A stretch of DNA of 64,000 nucleotides, from NCBI GenBank assembly GCA_001599595.1, contig BCHH01000009.1, positions 1,788,901 to 1,852,900 on the forward strand, written 5' to 3'. The stretch is from Beverwykella pulmonaria. Lineage: Eukaryota; Ascomycota; Dothideomycetes; Pleosporales; Melanommataceae. The notes beneath the pieces were generated by a model, which saw only the letters and a program-made list of their open reading frames with translations, was not told the origin of the DNA and made no database searches. Made by a program: the position numbers and the translations under genes. Positions 1 through 11,400 of this stretch are shown one piece after another. Position 1 is the first letter of the stretch. Each line of letters begins with the position of its first letter.

Positions 1-615
1 TCGCATGCCAAAACTTGCACCCGTGAATATTTGTAGTAGTGACGTATCTGCCCTGTCCAATGAGGACTGAAACACAATGTAGTGTTGAAACTTGTAAACA
101 CGTGATTATGTACTGCTGTTCTTAGTGGCCAAGGGGCGGGGCGCCTTACATGTGTTGCTTGTTTTCAGAGACATAGGATATTGCACAAGGTAGGAATATT
201 TTGGCAAAGTGTAGGACGAGATGTTGGATTGGTGGGTATGTGAGGAAGTGGAGCTATATACTATTGTCTCTGCTTGCCTGCATTTTACAAACTCCTAAGG
301 ATACTCCTAGACGCACCCCTGTTTTCCTCCTTAAACGTAGGAGCATGTATTATGGAGTAGAGGCGTGTTACGCTCTCTTGGCCTTGCTAGAATTGCTTTG
401 GTAATTGAAAGGAAAGCATTCAAAAGTCTATGGGACGTCCGAATATGTACTAGATGTGGCGCAGCAATAAGCTGGTCCGTGTGTCTAGTGCCGCTTCCAA
501 ACCGCTGAAGGACCACATGAAAGGTTCCTGATACGACAACACACACCCAGATACACTGTCGCTTTGCCTGCAGCAACACTTAATCGATTAAATTTATTGA
601 CCAGAGGCTCTCATC
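1..615. other. intergenic, left edge
   Basis: No supportable gene. Short open frames on both strands lack recognisable domains. The last part is the presumed 5' leader of the BAR-domain gene. One TGACGTA (ATF/CREB half-site-like) occurs near base 40, which is not significant on its own. Confidence 0.5.
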
Positions 616-2022
616 ATGGACAAGTTTCAAGCATTCGGCAAGAACATCTCGTACGCTGTCCCCGCTTCATCATCCCTATTGAGCTCTTGCGAGAGTGCGC
701 AGCTTCAGAAATGCTGACATGGCCTTCACAGTGCCTCATTCACGCCCTTTGCTGCGAGAACGCAGCAGTATGTCAAGGAACAGCTTGGTCAGGCCGAGGA
801 CAAGGTGCGCCCGACCCCATGAGTCTTCGCTGCGGCGACGAGTGTCCCCGATTTGCTCCCCCGATGCTCCTGTGAACATGGCGTTGATGCAGACCATCGC
901 AGACCCAGCTCCCACCGGACTACATCGAGCTTGAGAAGCGAGTCGATGCCTTGAAGAAAGTCCACAATACGATGCTCCAGGTCACGTACGGACTCTGGTC
1001 CCCCTTCCTGCAGAACTTCAGCGCATCTGACATTCCTTGTCATCTAGTTCCCAATACTCGAATGAGGCATACGACTATCCCACCAACATCCGCGAATCCT
1101 TCAACGACCTCGGCCGGACTGTCTCCGAGAAGGTCAACCTGCTCTCCTCCGCGACCTCTCCCGCTGAAGCCCAAGCGGCCCTCACAGCTCCTCCGTCCGC
1201 AAAGCCCCAGCCCAAGACATTCAGCCACGCCGTTGCCCGTGCTGCCCTGAACAGCTCCCACATTTTGTCTGGCGAGCATGCGGGTGCCGGCGAAGACCCT
1301 TTGGCTACCGCTCTCGAGAAGTTCGCTATTGCCAGCGAGAAGGTTGGAGAAGCTAGGCTAGCACAGGATGCTCAGATCCAGAGCAGGTTTTTGGCGGGGT
1401 GGAGTACGACTCTGAACACCAATATCATGTTTGCGACCCGCGCCCGCAAGGCGGTGGAGAACTCGCGATTGAGCCTCGATGCGACCAAGGCTAATGCCAA
1501 GAGTGGCACGCTGTTCCACCTGCCGGGACAGCCTGCTCCTCATAAAGATGGACTGGAAGAGGATATGAGCGAGGAGGCCCGCGCCAAAGTCGAGCAGGCT
1601 GAAGACGAGTTCGTGGGACAGACTGAGGAGGCTGTTAGTGTCATGAAGAATGTGAGTATCAACCACCATGTGAAGTGTGCAGACGATGCACAAACGAGAA
1701 TAGTGAACGACATCGACTAACTAATTAATTCAGGTTCTTGACACCCCCGAGCCCCTCCGCAACCTCGCGGACCTGATTGCCGCACAGCTCGAGTACCATA
1801 AGAAGGCATACGAAATCCTGTCGGAGTTGGCGCCAGTCGTCGATCAGCTGCAAGTGGAACAGGAAGTACGTCGCCATCAGTCGTCTGATTTTTAATCTGT
1901 ACTGGTTTTGCTTCCCCTTTCGACTTCGATCTGATGTTTCTTCGTAGCGCTCGTATCTTCGCCCAAGCTGATCTAATCGTCTCTTACAGGCCAGCTACCG
2001 TAAAGCTCGCGAGGGCGCGTAG
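616..2022 (+). CDS. BAR domain protein, Gvp36-like
   Basis: Six exons: 616-650, 732-804, 903-985, 1048-1651, 1734-1865 and 1990-2022. They join in frame to 319 residues. All introns are GT...AG and 75-124 bases long except the third (62). The product begins MDKFQAFGKNIS and has a long helical body, including the block FMGRT-like region replaced here by a conserved stretch around SRFLAGWSTTLNTNIMFATR, and ends REGA. Length, all-helical composition and the LEKRVDALKK...HNTMLQVT start match the fungal Gvp36/BAR family (Golgi vesicle, membrane-curvature binding). BAR dimers bind and bend membranes, so the likely site of action is Golgi or endosomal membrane; this is inferred from the family. The start was chosen because it is the first ATG that splices into the conserved N-terminus. 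The gene is convergent with the cyclotransferase gene downstream. Confidence 0.85.
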
Positions 2023-2360
2023 ATGTGTGGGAAGTTTTGGATTTTGGATTTGGCTCGTGGGTTAGTGGAATATCCGTGCGGAGACGTGGAGCGTCATCGG
2101 ATGTATGTTCGTGGTTGAGGTTTGCTCGGATGATGATGCGTCGGGGAATTTTTAAGGTGTTTGTGTATCTGTTTCCTTGTCACTGTCCTTAGTTTAAGAT
2201 TCCTCGAACGGTTCTCTAGCTTGACGGTTCATGATTAAGCGGGTGCCACGTGATATTGCGATATTCAATGATTCCTCTGCTGAAGTGCAACACTAATACC
2301 TCTACACCAAGTGAGCCCCCATCATCTCACCACTCAATTGCTCTTCTACCTCTTACCTTA

Positions 2361-3005
2361 CTAATTCTCATCTACAAACCTCTCCGCCTGCCTCAAGGCC
2401 CTCTCCTGCATCTCCTGTCCCCTGTCCCCTTCCTCCTCAGGAATATACCTTCTCATCACCTTCTCCACATACTCCTCTGGCACACCCATCTTAACAGCAT
2501 CTTTAATCCCTTTATTCATCCTAACCACATATTCCTTCTTCGGTCTACTCTCCTCGACCCTCTTCCGGTCAATGTAAACTAACATCTTCTCCTCAACATA
2601 CTCGTTTCCTTCAGTATCAACAGGCTGGTCTGATTTGGCGGCCCAGAAGTCGCAGGGGAGGTGTTCTTTAGTGTAAGACTCTGGCACACCCTCGTTGACA
2701 TCCAGTCTCTCCTCGTCCTTGCTCTTCAAACTATAAACTAACCCGTAAACCACATTTTTGTACCCGTCCGTATCATCATCATCATCACGGGAGGTGGAGG
2801 CTGGATCTTTGGTTTTGACCTCGACGACGTTTGCATAACCGCGAGAGTTGATGATCCATTTATATCCTTTTAATCGCGCGACGCCGAGGTACGTCGAAGT
2901 CGGACAGCGGAGAGACATTTGGTGCAGCCAGAGATTTGAGCCGTAGCCGAAGTATATCGTAGGTCTAGATGCGGGAGCTTGGTGGTCCGCGGATGGAGAA
3001 GCCAT
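2361..3005 (-). CDS. gamma-glutamylcyclotransferase-like (GGCT/AIG2 fold) protein
   Basis: Single exon, 214 residues from the ATG at 3005. An open frame continues upstream to 3323, but its residues look like a translated leader and the GGCT fold begins just after the chosen start. The family signature YFGYGSNLWLHQMS lies at residues 18-31 (substrate-binding YGSN at 21-24). The catalytic Glu is probably E105 in RLDVNEGVPESY. Enzymes of this family release 5-oxoproline from gamma-glutamyl compounds in the cytosol. The particular substrate (gamma-glutamyl amino acid or glutathione) cannot be told from the sequence. An acidic insert (DDDDDTD, about residues 75-80) interrupts the barrel, which is unusual but tolerable in a loop. 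It is divergent from the histidinol-phosphatase gene across a 0.9-kb shared upstream region. Confidence 0.82.
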   Translation of the reverse strand: MASPSADHQAPASRPTIYFGYGSNLWLHQMSLRCPTSTYLGVARLKGYKWIINSRGYANVVEVKTKDPASTSRDDDDDTDGYKNVVYGLVYSLKSKDEERLDVNEGVPESYTKEHLPCDFWAAKSDQPVDTEGNEYVEEKMLVYIDRKRVEESRPKKEYVVRMNKGIKDAVKMGVPEEYVEKVMRRYIPEEEGDRGQEMQERALRQAERFVDEN

Positions 3006-3904
3006 GATTCTCGGCGAAGCAGCCTTGACTATGGGTTCAAAGTGTCGAATGAGGTTTGGTGAGTAGGATCGCAAGGAAGGGATAGTGGTCGAGTGAGGGA
3101 GAGAGAGTGAAGGTAGAGATTCTGCCTCTCTTTGCTTTGAATATTCAGATGTTGAGGATGGACCAGACGTAGAAACGGTTATACGGCAAAGTGCGGTGTT
3201 GAAATATTCCGACTTGTAGAATATAGAATCGGCAACCTTAACCAACACGTGGGAAGGGCGATCGACGACTATGCGGGACGCAATGACTTGCAAATACTGT
3301 GTTCTGTGTTTATTGTAAGTCATTGGAGCCGAGAACCCTGGAATGCGATTTCGGTGCCGAAATTAGCGCTCATCGGGCCGACGAGGAGGCATGAATACTG
3401 TCCATTCCGTTTTCGAGTTAAGAATAGTGGCCCTAGATATGTGTGGCATAATGTCATATAATCAACTTGGCCGCTTTGATCTCTCTCTGGAAGCCTTTAC
3501 AAGATACCCCAAATTACTATTCAATGTGGCCGCCGCATTATTGAGCGTCGAACCGTGGATCCTACGATGCTCCCTTACCGGATTTGGAAAGCTAAGTTGC
3601 TCGATGACAGGGATAGAAGCGGTGTGGACGGCTTACATCATACTGTAGCTTTGATATTTTTTATGGAACCCAGGTGACCGTCCCCTCACTCTCCTCGTCC
3701 TTCGTCAGTTCGCAAGAAGTTCATTTTCTCAACATCGATAATCTAGCCTTGGGTCTTACGGGTGACACTATCCTTGCTTCAGCCTCTATCCCAGGCTGCC
3801 CAGGTCATCTATAACCTTTGTTATTGAATTGATACAGCAACGTTTCATGGTCTACTTTCAGCTTCGCAATTCGTCTTCGACGACAGCTTGATCCCTCCGC
3901 CGCG
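3006..3904. other. intergenic, divergent promoter region
   Basis: Shared upstream region of the cyclotransferase-like gene (minus strand) and the histidinol-phosphatase gene (plus strand). Short open frames on both strands lack recognisable domains. No clear TGACTCA (Gcn4/CpcA) site was seen. Confidence 0.5.
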
Positions 3905-4946
3905 ATGCCATACTCCCACCACAGCCACTCGGGGCAGTTCTGCACGCATGCGAAGAATACCTTGGAGGAGATGGTTCAAGCAGCTATAGCCAAGGGCTTC
4001 CATACATTCTCCTTGACGGAGCACATTCCGCGGCCAGCTGTAGACTTCTACCCTGGAGAAGTGCGTACCGCCAGTCACGACTCAGCAGCAGGATTGGTCG
4101 CTGACTCTTTGCGTTACAGGAGGCGGATCACACGGAAGAAAGCCTTGCGAAGCTGTTTGAAGATTTCATGCTTGAGGCTATGCGCCTCAAGGACGCGTAC
4201 TCTTCCGAGATAAGGCTGCTGATCGGCTTCGAATCCGAATGGATACGACAGTCCACCCTCGACATCGTCCAAGACCTTCGCGCAAGATACACGTTCGATT
4301 TCTTCATCGGCTCCGTCCACCACATACACACGATTCCCATCGACTTCGATAAATTGGCCTACGAAAGGGCTCGGGCAAAGGCAGGCGGGACGGACGAGAG
4401 GCTCTTTGAGGACTACTTTGACTCCCAATATGAAATGCTTCAAGCACTTCAACCACCGGTAGTTGGGCATTTCGACCTAATCCGACTTTTGAGCGACGAG
4501 CCCAACGCTGAATTCAAAGACCTCAAAGACGTTTGGAGGAGAATTCGGCGCAATCTGGAATACATTAGCTCGTATGGTGGCATCCTAGAGCTGAATTCGT
4601 CGGCCCTGCGGAAAGGCCTAGCTCAGCCCTACCCATGCTTGGCCGTCTGTGAGGTTTGTCACACCGCCTTTGATATATTACAACGTGGGTTTGTCTAATT
4701 CTTATCGTGCAGGCGTTTGTTCGCATGGGAGGGGGTTTTACCATGTCTGACGATAGCCACGGAGTCGATCAGATTGGCACGAATTACCCTCGCATGCTGG
4801 CGTTTATACGCCAGGCTGGTATAGCACAGATCCACTATGCTGACGTCGACGCCCCAAGGAAGGACTCCCGCTTCCCCACTGCCGGCTTTTCGAGCATTGC
4901 CGTGGACGACCTTGCACGACTTCCTTTCTGGACGGAAAATAAATGA
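3905..4946 (+). CDS. HIS2: histidinol-phosphatase, PHP family
   Basis: Three exons (3905-4060, 4120-4653, 4713-4946) give 307 residues, about the usual length for yeast-type His2. It dephosphorylates L-histidinol phosphate to histidinol, the penultimate stage of histidine synthesis, in the cytosol. PHP metal-binding motifs are in order: the N-terminal HSHSG (H6 and H8), SLTEH (E39, H40), GFESEW, GSVHH, VVGHFD and the C-terminal SDDSHG. Both introns are 59 bases with GT...AG ends. The start is the first ATG, and the first PHP histidines follow it immediately, so a later start would remove them. A TGACTCT near-match to the amino-acid-control element lies inside intron 1, not in the promoter, so its meaning is doubtful. 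Confidence 0.93.
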
Positions 4947-7295
4947 GACGGACACCCTTAGTCTGGAGGCCTGGCTTTGGCGACTGCAAAGCTAGCAGAA
5001 CGACCAGGAACGCCAATTGAAAAGCACACCACCCGTCTGGACGATTTTAGCCGTTCGCAGTCCACCCCCCAACATGATATGCTGCATGTGGAAACAGTGT
5101 CCAGTGGTGCAGGCAAGAAGGTAAAATAACGATGCTTTTTCTTCCCAGCGTGGCCCAGAGAAGGGTTTGATATCAACAGAAGCACAGATGTTTCTGTATG
5201 GCAATCTACCTCAGAGGCGTGGGATGCACTGGTCAGCATGCTGCTGTGGATCCCCCAACCGCTGCAAGCGCAACCGTCTTGACCAATGTGGGCACTCGAT
5301 CGCGACCCGCGGGTCTGTTACAAAGGACCCAACCCGAGCTTTTGGGAACCCAAGCAGGCTCACGATCGTCAAAGTGACGTTTGAGTCGGGGCGCAGGCTG
5401 AACCGTGGGCTAGTTCGCGTTTCACTGTTACACCACGTGCGACGCCCGTACGAGGACGTGCACGGCACCTCCATAACCGACCTTTGCATACACACTCGCG
5501 TTGCAGAGCGTATCTGTCTTGCCGCAAGGACTTTATGTTGCAACTTTAATTCATGTCCTAACAGTCTAGCTCAAACGCGTATGGTGGGAGCAGTGGGAAT
5601 TTCGGTTCTACCACGAGAAGCACGATAGACCGTTCAACAGGTTCGCTTCAGGGTTTGGTATCACTCGCTTTCAAACGCTGCGAGGGAGTCCGAGTTTGGG
5701 TCGGAAGCCGGGAAGCGGCTTCCGCTGCAGAGTTTCAGTAGTTGATTGGCGATTAAAAGAGCCATGGAGGGCGTTGTCGCCAGGATTTGTGAACCCCGCG
5801 GAGCCTAGTCCCAAGACACTCTTGTACTACCATCTTGCGGACGTTGAGTGGAGGAGCGAGGAGCAAGAAGCATGTGTGGAGGCTGCGGCGGCGAGCAACG
5901 AATAATTCTCGCGGAATGACATAGGGGATGGGTTTGTTGGCGGGCGTTTGGAAGCTCAGCAGGGGAGTCGGGAGGGGGATCTGACAGGACCTGACTTAGC
6001 TCGAATCGAGAAATGTGATGCGACAAGCAGTTCTCGGGCAGTAATCTACCATTCGGAAACTTCTTTTCATGAATTGCTTTTGGCTCGAACCGCAGATCAG
6101 ATGTGCGGCTGGAGCTCCTGTTGGCCTGCCTTGCCGAGAGCATCGCCTCGTGGCTTATGGAACTGATATGCTGCCTGCTCAAAAGGAACATCGTGCCCGA
6201 CTATCTAGGTATTAAGAGCGCGCCTGGTCCAGCCACACCACCCGGACGGGAATGTTGTCCATCGAACGAGATGCTATTACAGGCAACAGATGCGGTGGTG
6301 GTGTGCTGCCGGCGTAGATATTGCAGCATATCGGCAGGAGTCCGTGGCTTGGTAGGCGTGGTGGCGTGGTGGCGTGGTACCTCGAGTCGTCGGCGTGTTA
6401 GCGTCTACCGAGAAGAGAGATTCTCATTCGGCATTTATGCCAACCCATCATCAAGTCAGTTCCTGCAACACAGGACACGTTGATGTTTGACGACTAGGCC
6501 GCCAAAGCCGCCGTGTGCGAGAGCGGGCGCGTGAGAGGAGGGAAGGGAGCAGGCGTTTGTGTTGTAAAGCGAGATACACGCCAGTACCCCACCAACCCCA
6601 CCTCTGTGGGCCAAATAGTGCAGGAGAGGAAGCAGCTTCGCAGGGCTGGCGGCTTGCAGCGGCCTCGGGAAGGGTGCTGAATGTCTCAGAGGTGCAATTG
6701 AGGCGGCCGGAAGCTGGCAGCCGTTTCAGTCTGTATACATGTGGGTGCATTGGGAGTGGCAGCGGTGGAGGGGAGCCAAACAGCTGGAGCTTCGGGGAAG
6801 GGACGAGGGCCCGCGGTCTCGACAAACGTCGACGCATGCGAGGGGGCCTAGAAGCGATGCTGGAAGTAGACAGGCCTCTGCAGCCCTGACTGATTGACTT
6901 GACTGGTGCCGACCTGGACCTTGCGTGCTGGAAAGAGCCCAAGCTCCCAAACTCTCACCCACACAGAGCCTCTCTCGTCCTGGCCCGCCCGCGGGCGCCT
7001 TCACGTTTCTCTTAAAAGCCGGACCCATCCCCCCCGAGCGAGATCTTCCATTCTCGACCCCAATCCCAATCCCAATCCCAATCCCAATCCCAATCCCAAT
7101 CCCAATCCCGCCAGCTTCACCTTTGACGGTTCCCGCTAGTACCAGCCTTTGTCCGGCGTGCCCCGCAGCAAGCTTCAACCCTGAGCAGCACTAGTCTAGC
7201 AGATATCAAGCACCGCCCACTAACCCAACCCTCTCGCGCCTTCACCACCCTACACTACACAGCACATCACCTCCCGCCGATCCACAACAGCCACC
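4947..7295. other. intergenic, 2.3 kb
   Basis: No gene is supportable. Many short overlapping open frames occur on both strands, typical of GC-rich spacer. A short GTGGC-rich tandem stretch is seen at about 6349-6380. The right end holds the CCAAT tandem array (listed separately) and the CT-rich leader of the FKBP gene. Confidence 0.5.
7058..7109 (+). repeat. tandem hexamer (CCAATC)8 array
   Basis: Eight perfect copies of the unit CCAATC. Every copy contains CCAAT, the core recognised by the HAP/CBC complex. The array ends about 190 bases upstream of the FKBP start codon. It is a microsatellite by sequence; a regulatory role is only inferred. Confidence 0.9.
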
Positions 7296-8445
7296 ATGGG
7301 TGTCGAAAAGATCATCCTCAAGCCCGGCAACGGCACTGACTTCCCCAAGAAGCACGACGAGGTCAGCATGGAGTACACAGGTAACTGCTGCGGTGCACTT
7401 TCCTACTCTGTGAAGCAGCCTCTTACCCACGTCAGGATGGCTCTATGACGAGAGCTCAACGACCAAAAAGGGCCAGAAGTAAGTGTTGATGCCAGTTCCC
7501 GCACAATTGGAGTGCATGTGAGAGACAGACTGACGGCGGAACTCAGGTTCGACTCGTCGGTTGGCCGGGGCGACCTCATCACGCCCATTGGCGTTGGACG
7601 TGTTATCAAAGGTACGTATTCCCCATATTAAAACATGTGCAAGAAAACGCCAGACTGATGCTGCTGCTGCACAGGCTGGGATGAAGGCATCCTGGGTTCC
7701 AGCGGGAGTCAGCCCATGTCGCTTGGCGAGAAAGCAACTCTGACCATTACCGCGTACGTAATCCCCCATTGGCTGCTCCTCTGACAGCCCCTGTCAACCT
7801 TTTGCTCCATGCCGCTGACGCATTTGCGGTTTAGTGACTATGGCTACGGCAGCCGGTGAGTATTCCTGTCATTTGTTATCCGCCTTTCATCACATCACCC
7901 ATTGTGGATGCGACATTTTGGACGCGCGCTCAATATCGACGTCTGTATTGCCTGCCTATTTCGAGCCGAACGCATCCGGCAAGTCGGCTGTTATGTATAT
8001 CCAGTTCCGTCAACTATGGCCGCAGCGTATCCCGAGCTTCACCACCACAACCACAGATGCAAATGGAATCATGTTATCCACCGATTTTGCCAGCATCTTC
8101 TGCCAGGGCAGTCGTGCTTTGTCTGCAAGGGCCCGAGCATTTGATTAGACTATGAAAGAGCTATGGCTGACCATGCTTTTGTTTAGTGGCTTCCCAGGAC
8201 ACATTCCGGCGAATGCCAAGCTGGTCTTGTAGGTGCCCAACCTTCATATTCGTGTACAACAGCATCATCTATCACCCGCCCTCATCCCTCCACCAGCACT
8301 AATCTCAACACCATCTCATTTCCTCCTTTCCACCAATCCCCTTCCTCTCTACCCCTCGCGAAGGAGCTTTCATTTCCAGAGATGTTCTTGCTAATTATGT
8401 CCTAGCGATGTCGAGCTCAAGGGCATCAACGGCAAGAAGGCATAA
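7296..8445 (+). CDS. FPR1: FKBP12-type peptidyl-prolyl cis-trans isomerase
   Basis: Seven exons: 7296-7380, 7436-7478, 7547-7611, 7675-7753, 7835-7855, 8187-8228 and 8406-8445. They join in frame to a complete single FKBP domain of about 124 residues. It begins MGVEKIILKPGNGTDFPKK, continues with EYTGWLYD, KFDSSVGRGD, VIKGWDEGI, SLGEKATLTI, DYGYGSRGFPGHIP and LVFDVELKGI, and ends NGKKA. These include the FK506/rapamycin-pocket positions (Tyr of EYTG, FDSS, VIKGW, YGYG, FDVEL). The enzyme catalyses prolyl isomerisation in cytosol and nucleus and is the usual FK506/rapamycin receptor. The start has a strong context (CCACCATGG). The density of introns is striking: exon 5 is only 21 bases and intron 5 is 331 bases. 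Confidence 0.93.
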
Positions 8446-11400
8446 ATTCGATCCTAGTATCTGCACGGTTGACAGAATACCTGTTCGAACATTCAACCGA
8501 TTTCGACAGCCTGCCGACACACGCAACCCTGGATTGCCGAGTATTGGTACCCAGCTGGACGCCGATGCTATTTCTCTGATTGCTTTCCATTTGCACAGTC
8601 GGCAAGTTCAAGACGTCGTCTTAATTGCAGTCTACCCAGAATAAGCTTTCATCTCACCCACACGCACACATCAAAAGTCCTCATCCTTGATATGCCTCTG
8701 TCACTTGCTCACATTCCCTCCTGGTTGGCGAGGCAGCTTCCTTCCTTCCTATTTAGACCATACCCGTTCCACCTCATTTGTACATTTTGTGGGGTTCTTT
8801 GATCATGGGTTAGGTTTGCAGCTACGAGTCAGTGGTCACTTTATCTTCAACTGGGGGTTTCTTCGATTCCTGGCGATCTTGTATGACTTCTTACCACTCT
8901 GAGTGGAGCCTACCCGGTTAGCTCCGGTCTTGGAATCTACATCTACATAGGACACTATAAATCCGAAGCCCCGATCTGATCGGTTTCTTTTTTCAATATT
9001 CACTATCCGCAGCATCCCTTCTCCTCTAATATCATCTTGTCCTGCATTTTGCTGCGCGTCACACTACATCATATCCAGCATTGTGCTACCTCCTTTGGGT
9101 CGCGATTGCCTGCGCATTCAATACGTGTAGCTTTGTTCTGATTGGGAGGTCAGAGTCAAATTAATCCGAGTCAAGCCAGCTTCTGGGATTCGGCGGCCTG
9201 TCTTTGCCCCGCCCTACCCCGACAGCTCCCATTCGAATCTAAGATGTGTCCCGTGCGGTCTCGGTTTGCCGATGACTGCCAACCGACAGACCGACCGAAG
9301 CGCCCGAAAATACCGTTGGTCGGCGGCAGCAGCGCTATATCAATATTTTGCTCGACCTACCTCCACTTTTTCCTTCAGTTGTGGTTCGAATAGCTGACGT
9401 TACTGCGGGCCGTGCTAGATTGCTTTCGCTCACACTTTGGCACCCCTACACGTTTATCCTCCACGGCGAGGAGACACAATCACTCACTCACACCATCCCC
9501 CACACGCTGTCGCCTGAATTCCCTCCTACCACAAGCTGCCCGCTGACGACTCACACACCTACGGCTATGTCGCCACCACACGCTCCAAACCTCAACACCG
9601 AAAGAGGAATCGTCCAAGCTCTCAGCAAGAAATGGCACTAAAACGGCATACCGAACCTCCATCCTGGTCGTCGGTGCACGACAGACCGTTGTTAAGCATC
9701 CAGCCGTACATATCACACCGATAACAGGCCGCCAACACTCGCCTTTTTTTTGTTCCAGGCCGTCCCGCCCGTGCCGCTGCCGTCATCTGATCAACCGGGC
9801 TCCCGCCACTACCTTATATGTGACGGTGGGTATAAGAACATGTGAAGGCAAGTAAGCATAAGCGGCAATCCTGAACCTAATCCAATAGGGTGTCAGAATC
9901 CGAATCTAGGATTAAATAAAAAAAAATAAAAAGGCGCTCCTAGCTTTCTCCGGAGAGCAGCATGTACAGAGACGGGAACAAGGGTCTAGATTCAGGATGC
10001 TGCGAGGGCAAGGCACAGTACAGGATGGCTTTCCTGGGACGGGACTCGGGAGTTACGACGCGAGTCGGCGACCGGAGAGAGGGCCCGCATGTACTTGATT
10101 GAACATTATTTCGTGGGGTAGGGTTCCAAGGTGGGTGGAATAATACGGAGACGAAATTAACCAACGACGCCAGAAATGGAACGAAACACGATGGCGGTGT
10201 AAGGCTTGCATACGTAAGTTTGGAAGGCTTTGACTTGCAACATAGGCGATGCACAGTAAGCGAGGTACCTTCGTTCCTCTACGTCACGTATCTTCGAGAC
10301 TGATTGACGGCGCATATCAGATATCACATCAGATCCGATCTGATCCGATCCGATCCGATTCTCTCTCACTTATCCGGAATCTACTGTCCACAGAATTACA
10401 AAATCATTTTCATATCGCACAAATGAGCGGCTATGATTCGGGCAGGGCGGGATAAAAGGCAAGGCCGCGGGATAATGTAGCAATCAAGATCCTATCTACA
10501 TACCGCCAGGATAGACATATGTATGTGTGTAGGTGGCGTATGCGTGTTCCTCATGCGCGTGAGACGGAGACGGAGACGGGAACAAAAACGCCTTACAGCT
10601 TTACGGCTTCGTCTACGGAAGCACGACACAACTCCCGCGGTGACAATCGTGCCATGGTTGCGGCGGGGATGCCCGCACACTTTGCATATTGTTTGCTTCT
10701 TATTCTCCCTGGCCAGTGGTTGCGTCGGCAGTGAGAATAGTGTAAGTGCATATATCCCAAAGGAGAAAATGTACATGTTGATCCTCAGGGAATGCATTGC
10801 TGCGCCGCATGGCCGTATCTATCCCTACAATCGCACACGTTGGTTTGAAAATTGCAGCCCAACAAACATCCCCGTGCAAAAATGATTGTGAGATAATGCG
10901 CAACTTCGTCTCTGCGGAACGAGTGGTTGGAGATGCAGAAGGTAATGTATTTTTCACCGATCAATGCAGCCAAGGCGGGAACCGGGGCTTTGGGTCGAAA
11001 ATGTGGTGCCCTGTGCATAAAGGGCTGAGGTGTGTGGAGGGGTAATTGACGCACATTGGGTAGATTGGCGGAGACAGTGTAACCGTAGAGTTATGTACCC
11101 CATGTGGCTATTTCGTGGAGGGAAGGTTGTTAAAGTATTCTGGAGGTCGGAAGTCGGGTGTTTGGGACGTTAGTCATGGCCAGCACGCGATACAAGTGTA
11201 GGATGTGCGTTTTATGTTATAGGGAGAGCAGAGCGTGAGAGTGATGCGATCATCAGACGAGGATTTGGATTCTGCAAGTGGTGTTGTGTTTCTGTTGGGA
11301 TTGGATTTGAGCCTGCTTCTTTCCGTCTCTTGAGTGGGTGAACGAGTTCGTTCGACCGCATGTAAACAGATAGCTGCACACTGCTGCTGCCCGCTGCCGT

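Noticed and set aside
4101..4107. TGACTCT in HIS2 intron 1 as an amino-acid-control site
   Set aside because: One mismatch to TGACTCA and located inside the gene, so not good evidence of regulation.
6726..7178. 150-codon minus-strand frame containing a Gly-Ile repeat
   Set aside because: The repeat is only the translation of the CCAATC microsatellite in the FKBP promoter.
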